A stretch of 64,000 nucleotides of DNA from Rhizodiscina lignyota (GCA_010015805.1 ML978142.1:203831-267830); one strand, 5' to 3'; counted from the first letter of the stretch, positions 11,228 to 26,210 are shown. The notes: generated by a model not told the origin, from the sequence alone. Made by a program: numbers and translations.

Positions 11228-11860
11228 TCAAGAACGCTCCACTGAAAGACCATCCAGCTGTAGCAGACCAATCAACTTTACCAGTCTATTGAGACAGCGA
11301 CCAATGACCGTGTCGTATTGTGCCAAATAGGCCTCATCTTCAGCCTCCAAGGCCTCATGCATCATGGCCTGCCACTCTTCCATCTTTCGATTGAGCTCCA
11401 GACACGCATCCACCAACACCACCTTGACCAGCATTCGGCCTTCGAGGCCGGAGATGACGAGCTCGCCAAACTTCATCTCGCGAGGCACGGAATGACAGCC
11501 TGGAGCACGTTGTGTTGCCGACGAAGAAGAGTCTATTCGGCCATACGGCGAGATTGGAGTTGTCGGCGAAGACGCCATTGCCATGTCAGCTGCAGTTATC
11601 GTCGCTGTGCTTGTCAAGTTGGCGACAGCGCTCGAATATGCGGCTTTGTAAAAGCATACTAGTCGAAGGGTGATATGAGTGAGCGTATTTGATATTCGCT
11701 TTTGCGTGATGCAGCTTCCGCAGCTGAGGGCTGTCTGGAGAAAAGTAGTAAAGTCGGTCCCAATTTGCAGAATTTTGTCGAATGGTAGGGTATCCCGGTT
11801 CAGCTGGTCGACGGTTTGTTGTAGACTGTTCAATGGACAATTGCATTGAGTGGCTTGCAT
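11228..11860 (-). CDS. Stand-alone AflR/GliZ-type C-terminal domain protein without a Zn2Cys6 finger
   Basis: An intronless 210-aa protein. It has the same layout as the C-terminal half of the neighbouring Zn2Cys6 factor: a CNC followed by LQ near residue 6, a C-G-S-C pair near residue 50, a run of amphipathic helices, and a late MLVKVVLVDACLELNRKMEEW segment that aligns with FLRGALQARFSRLLLLIEE of the factor. There is no DNA-binding finger, and the 519 bp upstream to the divergent regulator encode none. It could be a co-regulator, a dimerisation partner or a natural inhibitor of the neighbouring factor. The upstream region lacks the pathway palindrome. An alternative is a cluster protein of unknown role such as GliH, whose sequence I cannot compare. 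Confidence is high for a real gene, moderate for the regulatory role. Confidence 0.7.
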   Translation of the reverse strand: MQATQCNCPLNSLQQTVDQLNRDTLPFDKILQIGTDFTTFLQTALSCGSCITQKRISNTLTHITLRLVCFYKAAYSSAVANLTSTATITAADMAMASSPTTPISPYGRIDSSSSATQRAPGCHSVPREMKFGELVISGLEGRMLVKVVLVDACLELNRKMEEWQAMMHEALEAEDEAYLAQYDTVIGRCLNRLVKLIGLLQLDGLSVERS

Positions 11861-12379
11861 TGTCGTATCGACGTATTATAGGTGAAAGAGGGGTGTGATT
11901 TCCCGACGTCGCTCGGTTGACATTGCAGAAGTCCTTAAACTCAGAGTGGAAATTCCTTTTAGCTTGACACGTATGGCCACGTTGGTCAGTCGCTCCCCAT
12001 CGTTGCATCGGTACATGTGGAAGGTTACGGAGCGAAATCCAGCAGCTTGGTTCTGAACAACTCGGGGTGGCCGGGCTGAATTCCCACGAGGAAGGAAGCT
12101 CAAGCCTTGCTGGTTACCAGCCATCAACAAACGTCGTGCGAAACGGGTGTGTACAGAATCCTCAGCTGAGCCAACATTACCCCGCATCCTGAGTGGTACG
12201 AAAGAATTCCTAAGACGTATTGGCGTAAGCACGTATCGGATTACGCCGCCTGCATCGATTTGAAGAGATTGTTGCTGAGATACTCGCCAGTTCCATATCC
12301 AGATTACCCTTTGAAGGCACTTGTCCATATTGAAGCGTTGCAATTGAGAATATTTATACTCCTCTTCTCAGCCGCCGCA
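11861..12379. promoter_or_regulatory. Divergent promoter of the two regulator genes, no pathway palindrome
   Basis: This 519-bp gap separates divergent starts at 11860 and 12380. A TATTTATA element is at about 12351, close to the factor start. I looked at each CGG on both strands and found no CGGN3CCG, in contrast to the structural-gene promoters. The two regulators may therefore be controlled from outside the cluster and co-expressed. Confidence 0.45.
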
Positions 12380-13852
12380 ATGCCAACAAGTACTATCGCG
12401 GAGAGACGCCCGAAATACAGGACATCGTGCGACAGCTGTCAAGCTGCGAAAGTTGGCTGTAGCCACGACAAACCATCATGTCGCAGATGTTCTATCCAGA
12501 AGTTGGAGTGTGTGTATAGTCCCTCACGTCGGAAGGGTCGCCCAAGAGCAAAGGCGCAAACTGCAGAAGATGCTGCTCGAGGGGAGTCAAATGCTGGGCC
12601 AAACAGCAGGCTCAGATCTACCGCCGCAACACCAGCCAGCAACTCTGGAACCAGTGGAGTAACAAACGATGCAGCGTTGGGAGTCATCGCAAGAGAACCC
12701 CCGCTGCCAGAACCAATTCGATTGTCGGATCCCTGGACTCCCGGTGGTGCATTCGACGCCCCGAATGCAGGAGGAACCATGGACGAGTCCAGCATGCCGT
12801 CGACGGTAACTTCATTGGACTTTTATTCAGCTACCACTCCCATGGGACTGGACGAGGCATTTGGGTTTCCGGTAATGCCCTTTGCTCTGGAAGATTCTTC
12901 GGGCCCGACTGATGCAGCTCTGATCGAAAATTATGATCCAGGAGCTCTTCTTTCTGCCAAGATGCTAGCGGTAAACGACAGCACTCCATTTAGTCTCTTA
13001 GATTCGCAGTCGTCAACGCAGAAACGTCATTCGAACAACGAGTTTGCGCAGTACTTGGCCCAGGAGCCAGACCGGCCGGCTCGGGCAGAGTCCATGTCAG
13101 GACTGGACAGCGTGTCTTCATTCAACCAGATGTTTGACGACACATCCGACATTGTTCCAGGAATGGGCAATGTATTGCAGGACGCGCATTCCAGCGCATT
13201 TTTCAGTACCGCACGCCGCGGAGATGGTGGAGATGAGATTGTTAGCTCCGAAGAAGAGTCGTGGTCACTGTGTGATGTCAGACCTTTGGCAAAGCGGAGA
13301 CGATCATCCTGCAACTGCGTTTCAGCCATCTTGCAGCGCATTCAGTCGGTAAAAGCCGGGAAACAGAATAAAGGGCCAATCTCGATCGACTGTGCGTTGG
13401 TGATGGAGAATGAAGTCAGAGAGTGCCTCTCTCGGCTGCAGCGATGCAAGAGCTGCAGCCAGGACAGCACATCTCATTTGCTCGCATTGATTAGTGTCCG
13501 AATGATGCTCAGTCTGCTAAGAACAACGGTGGATGACGAGTTCATGTCGCGGCCGAGGCGGAAAAGTGTGGCATCGTCCGACGGCCAGCTCTCCACTTCC
13601 AAAGGTGACAGAAGCAATCTGTATATTGGTAACTTCAAAGTCCCATCGAAAGCACGATATCGCTTTCTTCGGGGAGCCCTGCAGGCGCGATTTTCTAGAT
13701 TGCTGCTCTTGATCGAGGAACGGGAGAAGCTGGTGAATGGAGTCGGTCGAGACTGTTTCGCCAAGAGTGCATCAGTACTGCTGGGAGACATCTCTCAAGA
13801 CTTGCGGACGATTACTGGGTGTTTGAAAGTCTGGGATTTGAAAGATTCATGA
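12380..13852 (+). CDS. gliZ: Zn2Cys6 transcription factor, cluster-specific regulator (GliZ/SirZ-like)
   Basis: An intronless 490-aa fungal binuclear zinc factor. Residues 17-44 hold six cysteines in the spacing CX2CX6CX6CX2CX6C (CDSCQAAKVG...CRRCSIQKLEC), followed by a basic linker SRRKGRPRAK. The middle is low-complexity and acidic/serine-rich, suiting an activation region. The C-terminal part (from about residue 310) has CNCVSAILQ and CKSCSQ cysteine pairs as in AflR/GliZ-type regulators. The reading frame is open from 12260, but the ATG at 12380 directly precedes the finger and follows a TATA-like element. It most likely binds the palindromes found in the cluster promoters. Confidence 0.88.
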   Translation: MPTSTIAERRPKYRTSCDSCQAAKVGCSHDKPSCRRCSIQKLECVYSPSRRKGRPRAKAQTAEDAARGESNAGPNSRLRSTAATPASNSGTSGVTNDAALGVIAREPPLPEPIRLSDPWTPGGAFDAPNAGGTMDESSMPSTVTSLDFYSATTPMGLDEAFGFPVMPFALEDSSGPTDAALIENYDPGALLSAKMLAVNDSTPFSLLDSQSSTQKRHSNNEFAQYLAQEPDRPARAESMSGLDSVSSFNQMFDDTSDIVPGMGNVLQDAHSSAFFSTARRGDGGDEIVSSEEESWSLCDVRPLAKRRRSSCNCVSAILQRIQSVKAGKQNKGPISIDCALVMENEVRECLSRLQRCKSCSQDSTSHLLALISVRMMLSLLRTTVDDEFMSRPRRKSVASSDGQLSTSKGDRSNLYIGNFKVPSKARYRFLRGALQARFSRLLLLIEEREKLVNGVGRDCFAKSASVLLGDISQDLRTITGCLKVWDLKDS

Positions 13853-14800
13853 ATTCTCATAGAATAGAGATGGCGATATAACAAATTTACGTGTGCAAGA
13901 GTTACGCCCGATGCATGGCGTGATTACGCGAATTCAACGACTGACCGTCTTTCGTCAAAATATTCGCCAATCACGCCATCAGGTACTGTTGTATTTTCTG
14001 GGCACAAGAAGTAAGGCACACGGGTTTGTGAAAGGATAGGGTGTTGGCACGAGACTGAGAGCCCCCCTTGCCCCTTTTAAATGAGATCTTTTCGGCTAGG
14101 TATCTCGTCGGCCCCTCACGTGCGAGGAGGTGAGAAGTTCTCAACTTCATGCTGGTACCTCCTGATATTCTTCACGCTCTCCATGACGAAGATGTGCTAT
14201 TCTGGAGGACTCTGTTACACAGGAACGGCTTGATCTTTGTCCATGTGTCTCAATGCAGGTGTTCCTTGGAAGCAAGCTCCCGAAGTGTCGAGCCGTCACA
14301 CCACGACAGCGACAAAGACACGACTTGCTTGCTCACAATACCGGAACTGGCCCAATTGAATAGGAACCACCGACATTATTCCAGTCTTTGAAGCTGTTTC
14401 AGCATTTCTGTGAGCGGCTTGGTCCCATCTACTAGCATGGCTGGCCACGCACGCTACGGTTGCAATCTGCCGGGCACCTCCACCCACCCAGAGGCTGGGA
14501 CCTCTAGGTCTGGACAACCACAGCAGCTGAGTTCTTGATACATCAGTGGCCACCTACAGTTTTCTGAAGAGAAGGGAAGAGTGGCTGCATTGACTAGCTC
14601 GGGTTTCGATTCAAGACGTGGTCAAAGCCACAATGTTCTAGCCTTCGGTAACCGACCAGACACATACAAAGACGATCGGAGAGAAAGATTGCGCACTTGC
14701 GTAGCCTGTTCCCGGTCAATTGAGAGTAAGAATATTGAAATTCCTTTCATTCGTTCAAAGCTTCACCGTCTCGCTGGGACGGTTAGGACTTTCATTTGCC
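13853..14800. promoter_or_regulatory. Intergenic region with exact GliZ-type palindrome at 14645-14655
   Basis: The 948-bp gap holds no gene I can support. TCGGTAACCGA at 14645-14655 is an exact match, 146 bp before the P450 start. A CACGTG E-box-like core is at about 14117. Confidence 0.55.
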
Positions 14801-16665
14801 ATGTCAACTTCACTGGCCGATCGTGCCGTTTTCATCTCTCAGTCCTTGAGGATCAGACCGTTGGCCAGCGGCGCGCTTGTCGTGCTGTCTCTTGTCCTCA
14901 TAATATTGTATCTTGACTATCTCAACTATCACAAGCAGCGGAAGCGATTGGGTGATGTGCCAATTCTTGGGGACGAGTCGTACATTCGGCGACGCCTTCG
15001 ACTGACCTCGGCCCAAGTCAACCTTCGAAAGGTTCTCCAGCGCGGCTATGACACGGTGAGACCCACTCTTCGGGCATCAGGAGCTCCTCATAGCTAACAG
15101 CAGACAGTTCACCAAAAATTCAAAGATATGGGCTTTCCGTGGGCAGCACGATGACTACGTCCTCATCATGCCGCCTGGGACTCCCGAAGAGGTCAAGAAC
15201 ATTGGCGCTGACCGTTTGAGCTTTTTGCAAGCCGTAGAAGAGGTGTGTTGGAATGCGAGTGCTGTACTCGCCATTGCTCATATATGTGCAGAGTTATCAT
15301 TTCAGATTGCATACGAATATTTTGTACCGCAGCCATGTCGACGCTGTTCGACAATCTGTGAACAAAAACCTGAGTTCGTACGCCCGACCGCGTGCAAATA
15401 CGGAGCTGACGGGGATAGGGGAACTCCAGCAAACACTCTCGAAGCGAAGCGACGAAGCGATACCCGAAGTATTTGATGGCCTTGCTAAAAGTTCGCCTGT
15501 CGCCTGTGTTGTTTGTGAATTACAGGACAAGCTGACGCGCCTCTACAGGCAACGAACCTCGCGCCGCCTTTCTCACGATCTGGCATCTCACCCACCTGGT
15601 TGCTGCGTCATTTCTCATAGGACCAGAGTTCTCCCGGAAGGCAGAATACATAAAAGCGATTGAGACATACTGCCTCGTCGTGCCGCTTTTTGTTCATGTG
15701 TACTTTCGGGTTCCAGCGCCTCTTCGAAGGATCTTCTGGTACTTGTCGCCACAGGGCTTTAGCATTCGCGCGTGCATTAAGAAGCTGAAGGCGTTTATTG
15801 TCCCAGAGGTTCGGAGGACAGTTGACGCGTGGAAGAAGGGCGAACGTGCGCGGGAGCAGTTCACCTTGCTCGGCGCCATTCTGGAAGTCAAGGTGGAGAG
15901 GGGACAGCTCAAGCGAGAGATGAGCAAGGCAGAAGAAGAGCGGCAGATTGACATCTTCTCCGACGAGGTCATCTTCACTGGGTTTGACAGCGCTGGGCCT
16001 GTTGCCTGTCTCGTGACTCAGCTCCTCTACGAATCGATACAGCACGAGCATATCGTGGAACCACTACGCAATGAGGTTAGGGCTGCGCTTACTTCAAGCG
16101 ATGGCGAATGGTCGGATCAGGCCATGAGCTCCCTGCCACGGCTTGAGAGCTTCACGCGCGAGACTCTGCGGGTCGACGGCCCAACGCTATGTACGTGTAT
16201 GCTGTGGTTTTCAACGATTGTACTGACCGAGGCCAAGTCAGCGTGACACGTTCGGTGTTGCAGCCGATGCAATTGAAATGCGGCATGGAACTACGTCCTG
16301 GACACATCATCACAAGCCCTGCGTGGCTGGTTCACAATGACGAAGACATCTATCCAAAGGCGCACGAATTTAACCCGTATCGGTTCTACGATGAGAAGAC
16401 CAACACGGCGACGACGAAAGCGACAACGGCGAGCGAGAAGTTCTTGGGCTACGGGTATGGTTCGCAAATCTGTCCGGGCAGGCACCTTGGCATCAGGATG
16501 TCGCAGATGCTGTTTGCCAAAATGCTGATGAGGTATGACGCCGAGTTTGAGGATAAGCAAAGAGGGAAGCCAGAGAATGATATCATGCCCGGTCAAGTTC
16601 TGCCGCCGTACGAGGCGAAGATGATCTTGAGGACCAGAGCTAAAGGCGATCGTGAGAAGGCGTAG
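14801..16665 (+). CDS. Cytochrome P450 (ETP cluster, second)
   Basis: A 548-aa P450 in five exons: 14801-15055, 15108-15244, 15306-15490, 15549-16194 and 16242-16665; phases all fit. The N-terminus has a signal anchor (ASGALVVLSLVLIILYLDYL). The I-helix region reads IFTGFDSAGPVACLV, the K-helix is ETLR, the PERF-like region is FNPYRFYDE and the haem loop is LGYGYGSQICPGRHLG. The usual Phe two residues before the first Gly region is Tyr and the usual Arg/His before Cys-2 is Gln, so haem-pocket details differ from most P450s, though the Cys is kept. The role is probably late tailoring of the ETP. The donor at 16195 uses GTGTAT after TGTAC; an upstream GT is out of phase. Confidence 0.83.
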
Positions 16666-17111
16666 TGATTTATGGCGAAGGCATGATCAAGGCGCGTAGA
16701 TTAAAATAGCGCCCGCTGGCTGTGAGGGAATCGATAAAACATGAGAACTCGTCGCGGAAGAAATGGGCGGACGCCGTGTGGTGTCGGTAGCAGAGCAGCG
16801 CAATATTCCAGTATGTGAAGCGGCAAACGACGGTGATGAGTGCCATGAAGCCGCCGCATTCTTTCACTCTTAGCCTCTCGCTGCTGCTCCTATCGCCGAT
16901 TGCCGTCGCACCTTCTGTCAGTGTTACACGCGGGCGCGGGGAAGGGGCGCGTCGGGCAATAATAATTACGTGGTGTGCCTTCAACTTCCGCCGACTTCTC
17001 AACAGTGTTTGTTCACGCCTGCTCCCTCGCGCCTCTTCCATCAGACCAGGTTAACAGCAACGGCACGCCTCGCTTGCCATCACCGTCCACGAGACTCAAC
17101 TCGTCACCACG
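16666..17111. promoter_or_regulatory. ABC transporter promoter with a weak palindrome at 16767-16777
   Basis: GCGGACGCCGT at 16767-16777 keeps the CGGN3CCG core but loses both outer bases of the consensus. It lies about 335 bp before the start at 17112. No gene is supported in this 446-bp gap. Confidence 0.4.
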
Positions 17112-21462
<4,351 letters not shown>

Positions 21463-21792
21463 AGCTGTACAGCAGGTCAGCAGCTTCCGCTCGGCGGTCG
21501 CACCTTTCACTTCGCTGTCGATTATTGAGTTTGGGGTAACGAACACATGCAGTCTGATACTGCACGAATTCCTTAATGGTTTGCGCAAGACTGGATTGAA
21601 TTTGAAGATTTGCATTTTCGGCACGATGCTCAGTTTCTGTACAATAAAAGTTTCCCATTCAGATGGAATCCTTGCTTGCTTATAGCACCAAACTAATGAA
21701 CCGCCATACTTTTCGGCAAAAAGCTCCCGTTGAATTCATTCTCGTCTTTGAATCAAGTGCCTCGTGCTATCTTTGAATGAGCAAGGAAGACA
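21463..21792. other. Convergent intergenic spacer
   Basis: This 330-bp spacer separates the stops of the ABC exporter and the dithiol oxidase. An AATAAA-like element (CAATAAAAG) is at about 21642. No gene or repeat is supported. Confidence 0.4.
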
Positions 21793-22874
21793 TCAAATCT
21801 TTCCATCGCCAGCCTTTTCTGCCTCCGCGAGCGCTTGTGTTCCCTCTTCATCGGCGAGCCGGAACGCGATGCCAGCAGCTGCACGCACACCTGTTGCCAC
21901 AGCCACACTGGCCTGCTTGATGTTCTCCTGCGTGTCGCCAGCGATATGGCAACCCGGTACGCTCGATTGAAGCATCATCGGCTCTGCCTCCACATCACCG
22001 CTTGGCTTTGTCTTCAAGCCCAGTTGCTCGATCAGATCCTGTGCTCTGCTTCTCACAGGTGGTCGGTGGAAGAGCATGCCAAGTTTCGCCGGTGCGCCAC
22101 TATCGAACTCGAGCGTAACTCCCTCCACTTTGTTGTTTCCGACTATGCGGCGCACCTTGCGTTCGTCGAGCTTGACACCAGCAGCCAGCACCTTCTTCAG
22201 ACCTGCCTGGGTGGGCTCGTCGGGAGGCACAGGACCGTCGCTGTAGATTGTGATGTCCTTGTTGATTGGGCGAAGCATGATGGCCAAGTGGACGTAGGAG
22301 GGGTTGGGGAAGGTAAGGATGCCGATGGGACGGTCTTTGCGCTCGTAGCCGTCGCAAAACGGGCATTGGTAGCTGGGAGGAGTGGTTAGTGCAGGAATTA
22401 GTGTGGTGAAGACGGAGGAAAGGCAGCTGTGTGGCAGCATGACTTGAGAAAGACTCACATGTTGCTGGGCCAATTCTCCTTGTACCCCTCGATATGCGGC
22501 GGCAGCACATCCTCGGAACCTGTCGCGAGCACGAGCTTCCGGCCAACGAAGGTCTGGTTGTTGCTGTCGACGGCGACGAAGCCCTTGTATCCAGGTAGTA
22601 TTTCGCTGTTTTGGATGCGCACGACCTTGCTCTTGACCAAATTCACTTGAGCGGAGTACTTTTCTTCGATTTGCTTGCGCGAGATGGCACGAAACTCTTC
22701 AGGGGAGATGCCGTCGCGAGACAAGAACGTGTGCATTGCGTGTGCGCCTTGGTTGCGATATTCGCCAGAGTCGAAGAGGGCCGTGGTACGACAAACACGA
22801 GCGAGTGCAAGGGCGGAAGAGAGGCCGGCGGGGCCGCCACCGATGATGAGGGCGTCGTAGACTTTGCTGGACAT
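21793..22874 (-). CDS. gliT: FAD-dependent dithiol oxidase / thioredoxin-reductase-like (GliT-like)
   Basis: A 331-aa two-exon flavoprotein (22874-22459 and 22372-21793). In ETP pathways this enzyme closes the transannular disulfide and protects the producer. The FAD-binding [17 protein letters not shown] is at residues 8-24, the redox pair CPFC follows the intron ([10 protein letters not shown]), and the C-terminal FAD motif PGCHIAGDT is near residue 275. The length from the ATG at 22874 matches GliT-type enzymes. The frame stays open upstream to an ATG at 23036, which would add 54 residues containing a hydrophobic stretch [20 protein letters not shown], a possible signal anchor. The promoter has two exact regulator palindromes. 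Confidence 0.9.
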
Positions 22875-23150
22875 GTTGAGATCAGGCGTCGATTGAGTAG
22901 TTGAATGTGGTGCAGGTGGTGTTGAGAAGATTGAGGCTGAGGTTGAGTTTGAGTTGTACAAGTGGTGGATGACGAAGGCAGCGAAGGTGACGAAGAGCGC
23001 GCCAAGAAGAGAAAGTTGAGACGGCATTGACGTCACGAGTCAATGGAGAGAAGTTGCGAAGGATCAGAGCATGCTCACGCAGCTTCCATTTGTGGAACCA
23101 CGTGTAAAGCAGTTGTGTCACAACAAAGGAGAAAATCATCCGACGCCGTC

Positions 23151-23179
23151 TCGGTATCCGACCTTCCTTCGGTTTCCGA
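23151..23179. promoter_or_regulatory. Two exact GliZ-type palindromes upstream of the dithiol oxidase
   Basis: TCGGTATCCGA (23151-23161) and TCGGTTTCCGA (23169-23179) are exact TCGGN3CCGA matches 18 bp apart. They lie 115 bp upstream of the ATG at 23036 and about 280 bp upstream of that at 22874, and downstream of the stop of the next methyltransferase gene. A TTGATATACC element follows. Confidence 0.7.
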
Positions 23180-23249
23180 CCTTGATATACCGCCGTGAAG
23201 CCATCAGTTTTAATCTACCGTTTGCGCCTTGATAAGTCGCCGAGGACAG

Positions 23250-24092
23250 TTACAGCTTTGCAGACGCTCGTTTGCCCTTGGCAATGAAGAGCTGCCGCTG
23301 TCGCGCACCGTCGCCTTCTCCCAGCACAGCGGGCTCGTCCAACACTTCGTACCCAAAATCCGCACCCGCTCCAGCTTCCTCGTAGAGCCTTTGCATATCT
23401 GCTTCTGTGAAGCCCGTAGAGGTGACAGAATGAGCGTGAGCTTCGTGTTTGTGAGCGCCATGATGGTGCTGTGAACTTGCCCCATGATGCTCGTGGTGAT
23501 GTCCTGCCGTGCTGGCATTTTCTTTCGGCGGCAAAAAGTCAATGATGAGCAAGACCCCACTGCCAGGTCGAAGTCGCTCAGTCAGTCGCCGCAAGGCAAG
23601 CGAGGGAGAGTCGAAATGATGGAATCCCAGGCCGACGGCAGCAATATCGAAATCGGAGTATTCGGGTGTAACCAACCCATCCCGAATGCCATCCTCGGCC
23701 AATAGATTGCCGATGACAGCGTGAGCTTGCTCTGGCGAGAGTCCGGATGCGCGTGCGGCTTCGTTGTAACGCTCGACCATCTGGTCGGAGACATCAATGC
23801 CCTTGATGCTGCCGACATATGGGCCGAGAGCTTTGGTAATGGCGCCGGTGCCACAAGCATAGTCTAGAAGCTTGACATTTCCCAAACTGTTGTCGGGAAT
23901 GCCAATCCAATCCTTGCGGTTTTGTAGAGCGGTACGAATCTGAGCCGTGAGGTGCTGATTCCACGGCACCAGGTCGTATTGGGCAGAGAACAAGCTGCAA
24001 CACTTGGTGAGCACTCAGAAGTAAAGCAAGAATGTTATGCAATGTATTGCTCACTTGAAGAGATCACGGCTGGCTTCCCCAGCAGTACTCAT
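23250..24092 (-). CDS. Class I SAM methyltransferase, candidate ETP thiol S-methyltransferase
   Basis: A 260-aa methyltransferase in two exons (24092-24055 and 23994-23250). The N-terminus reads DLFNLFSAQYDLVPWNQHL, then motif I LLDYACGTGAIT near residue 62, GIDVSDQMVERYN with the ribose-binding Asp, and GLGFHHFDSPS. These features resemble the fungal UbiE-like group that includes gliotoxin bis-thiomethyltransferase (GtmA) and its in-cluster counterpart TmtA; S-methylation of the dithiol would lower toxicity and damp the pathway. An insert near residues 185-210 is very rich in His (GHHHEHHGAS, QHHHGAHKHEAHAH), unusual for the family and possibly metal-binding. Regulation is probably shared with the divergent P450. 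The family assignment is sure, the S-methyl role is inferred from context. Confidence 0.75.
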
Positions 24093-24477
24093 GTTGTGCA
24101 GATGCTGCAGCGGACAGGTTCCGTACGTGCTCAGAAGGCCAACAAGTGGGAGAATATGACTCGTTCTGTTCGTAACGTGAATCATTCCACCTGACGCATT
24201 GAGGATCCTGAAGGGATGGTTTGCTCATGAGCTGAAGTTGAAGTTGAGCTTTGTTGACGTCCAGCCTTGCTTACGTAAACTTGACTTGATCGTGCCCTTC
24301 ACATTCCTCCACCCAGTTGACTTCGGTGACCGTGTGCTTGACGGAGCGAAATCACGCAGAAAATTAGAACTATGACATCTTTTCTTTTACATTGGACAAA
24401 GATGGACCCGCCTGCAACATCCCTCTCGAATAGATTGCGGATGTCCTTTGCATTTCCGCAGGTCCATCTTGAACAGG
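24093..24477. promoter_or_regulatory. Divergent methyltransferase/P450 promoter with near-consensus palindrome
   Basis: TCGGTGACCGT at 24323-24333 matches TCGGN3CCGA except at the last base. It lies between divergent starts at 24092 and 24478. Confidence 0.55.
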
Positions 24478-26210
24478 ATGTCGTTGCTGTTTGCTCTGAC
24501 TACTGTGACCGTCTTTCCATTGGTGAGTTTTTTACAAATTCATTGAATGCTTGGGATGCTTTGATTGGTCCTAATGGTCCAGGTGCTCTTGATATTTTAC
24601 AAGAGATGGACGTTCGATCCGCGATTGAAACATCTGCCTCCGGGTCCGAAAGGACTTCCCATCATTGGAAACATGCTGGACTTGGCAGACTCGGACAAGA
24701 TGATAAAAGTGGCTAAGCAATGGGCTGATGAGTATGGCGAAATCTTCTATACCAAAGCCGGCCTATTTCACTTCGTCTGGCTCTCATCGCCCGCCGTGGT
24801 AAGGGCATTGATGGACAAACGCGGCTCCATCTACTCCTCTCGTCCTCCCAGCCCAATGATTAATTTGGTCTCCAACAATGAGCGTGTCAACTTTATGCCG
24901 TATGGGGAGAGGTGGCGCTCCATCAGGAACATTGTGCAGTCTGCCCTCAATCTTCAGACTTCCACAACATACAAGCCCGTGCAGGACTTTGAGTCGAAGC
25001 AGGCTGTTTGGGAGATACTGCATGCAAGAGACAATGAAGCGTTTAGCGACATCAATCGCAGATACTCTACGAGTACCATCATGACCATCACTTACGGGCA
25101 TCGAGTTGCGAGCTTGGAGGATCCGATGTACCAGGACATTCTCAAAATCGTCCGTCATTTCTCTCTCGCAACTGCGCCTGGAGGATGGATGATTGATACG
25201 GTGCCCATGCTCGCGGATATCGTTCCTCAGCGCTTTCTTCAGAACTGGAAAACGATTGCTCGCCAGTGGTACCAAGAAGATTCCGAAATATATCTCAAGA
25301 TGTACCGGAAGCTCATGAACGACATCGAGAGCGGTACAGCGCCGGATTGTTTCCTCAAGGATCTGGCAAGGGAGAAGCTGGAGAAGAATGCCATTCCAGA
25401 CGTCACTGCCGCGTTCGCTGCCGGAGCATTGATCGAAGCGGGAAGCGATGCGACCACTACAGCGCTCAACAACGTCATTCTGGCTTGTCTCCTCTATCCC
25501 GAAATAGTCACTGGTGCGCACGAAGAATTGGATAGAGCTGTGGGCAGCAGTCGGATGCCAGAGTTTAGTGATGAGCCGAATCTGCCGTATATCCGCGCAA
25601 TGGCGAAGGAAACGCTGAGATGGAGAGCTTCGACGAAAATTGGACCGGCTCATGCGACGACTCAGGACGACTGGTATGAGGGCTACTTCATTCCGAAAGG
25701 AACTGCGATTGTGTTGAATTGGTGGTGAGTACATGACGGAATCATTTCAGTTAGTCCACTGCCGACTGGAAGAACAGGGCCATACACATGGATGAGAAGC
25801 GCTGGGAAGACCCTGAACGTTTCGACCCCAGGCGATATCTCAACGACCCTCTGACAGAAGCGGAATCAATGGCTCAACCCAACGCAGAACTTCGCGACCA
25901 TTTCACGTTCGGTGCAGGTCGCCGTCACTGTCCCGGGACACACATCGCCCATAACTCCTTATTCATCAACCTTGCGCGAATCATGTGGGCATTCAATATA
26001 CGAAAGGCGGTGGATGCGAACGGGAATACTATTGAGCCGTCCACAGCTGCTCTTCCGGGATTCTTGTTGACGCCCGTCAAGTTTCCATGTGAGTTTGAAC
26101 CAAGGACTGAAGGGCATCGGAAGATTATTGAGCAAGCTTGGGCCGAGGCGCAGAGAGAAGGATTAGTTTGGGGACGAGATGGAGTGGTGAAGAAGCCGAA
26201 TGTTGCGTAG
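24478..26210 (+). CDS. Cytochrome P450 (ETP cluster, third; GliC-type candidate)
   Basis: A 539-aa P450 in three exons: 24478-24522, 24583-25724 and 25778-26210, in phase. The first tiny exon plus the next residues form the N-terminal anchor (MSLLFALTTVTVFP then VLLIFY), followed by the hinge LPPGPKGLPIIGNM. The I-helix is GALIEAGSDATTTAL, the K-helix is KETLRW, the PERF-like region is DPERFDPRRY and the haem loop is FTFGAGRRHCPGTHIA. The complete conserved motifs suggest an active enzyme. A role in alpha-carbon hydroxylation before glutathione addition is a guess from the family type. Confidence 0.87.

Noticed and set aside
12260-12379. Upstream extension of the Zn2Cys6 factor
   Set aside because: The frame is open but the extra sequence overlaps the promoter and TATA-like element; the ATG at 12380 fits the family.
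24784-25734. 316-codon open frame on the minus strand
   Set aside because: It is the exact antisense of the third P450, whose haem, I-helix and K-helix motifs are all on the plus strand.
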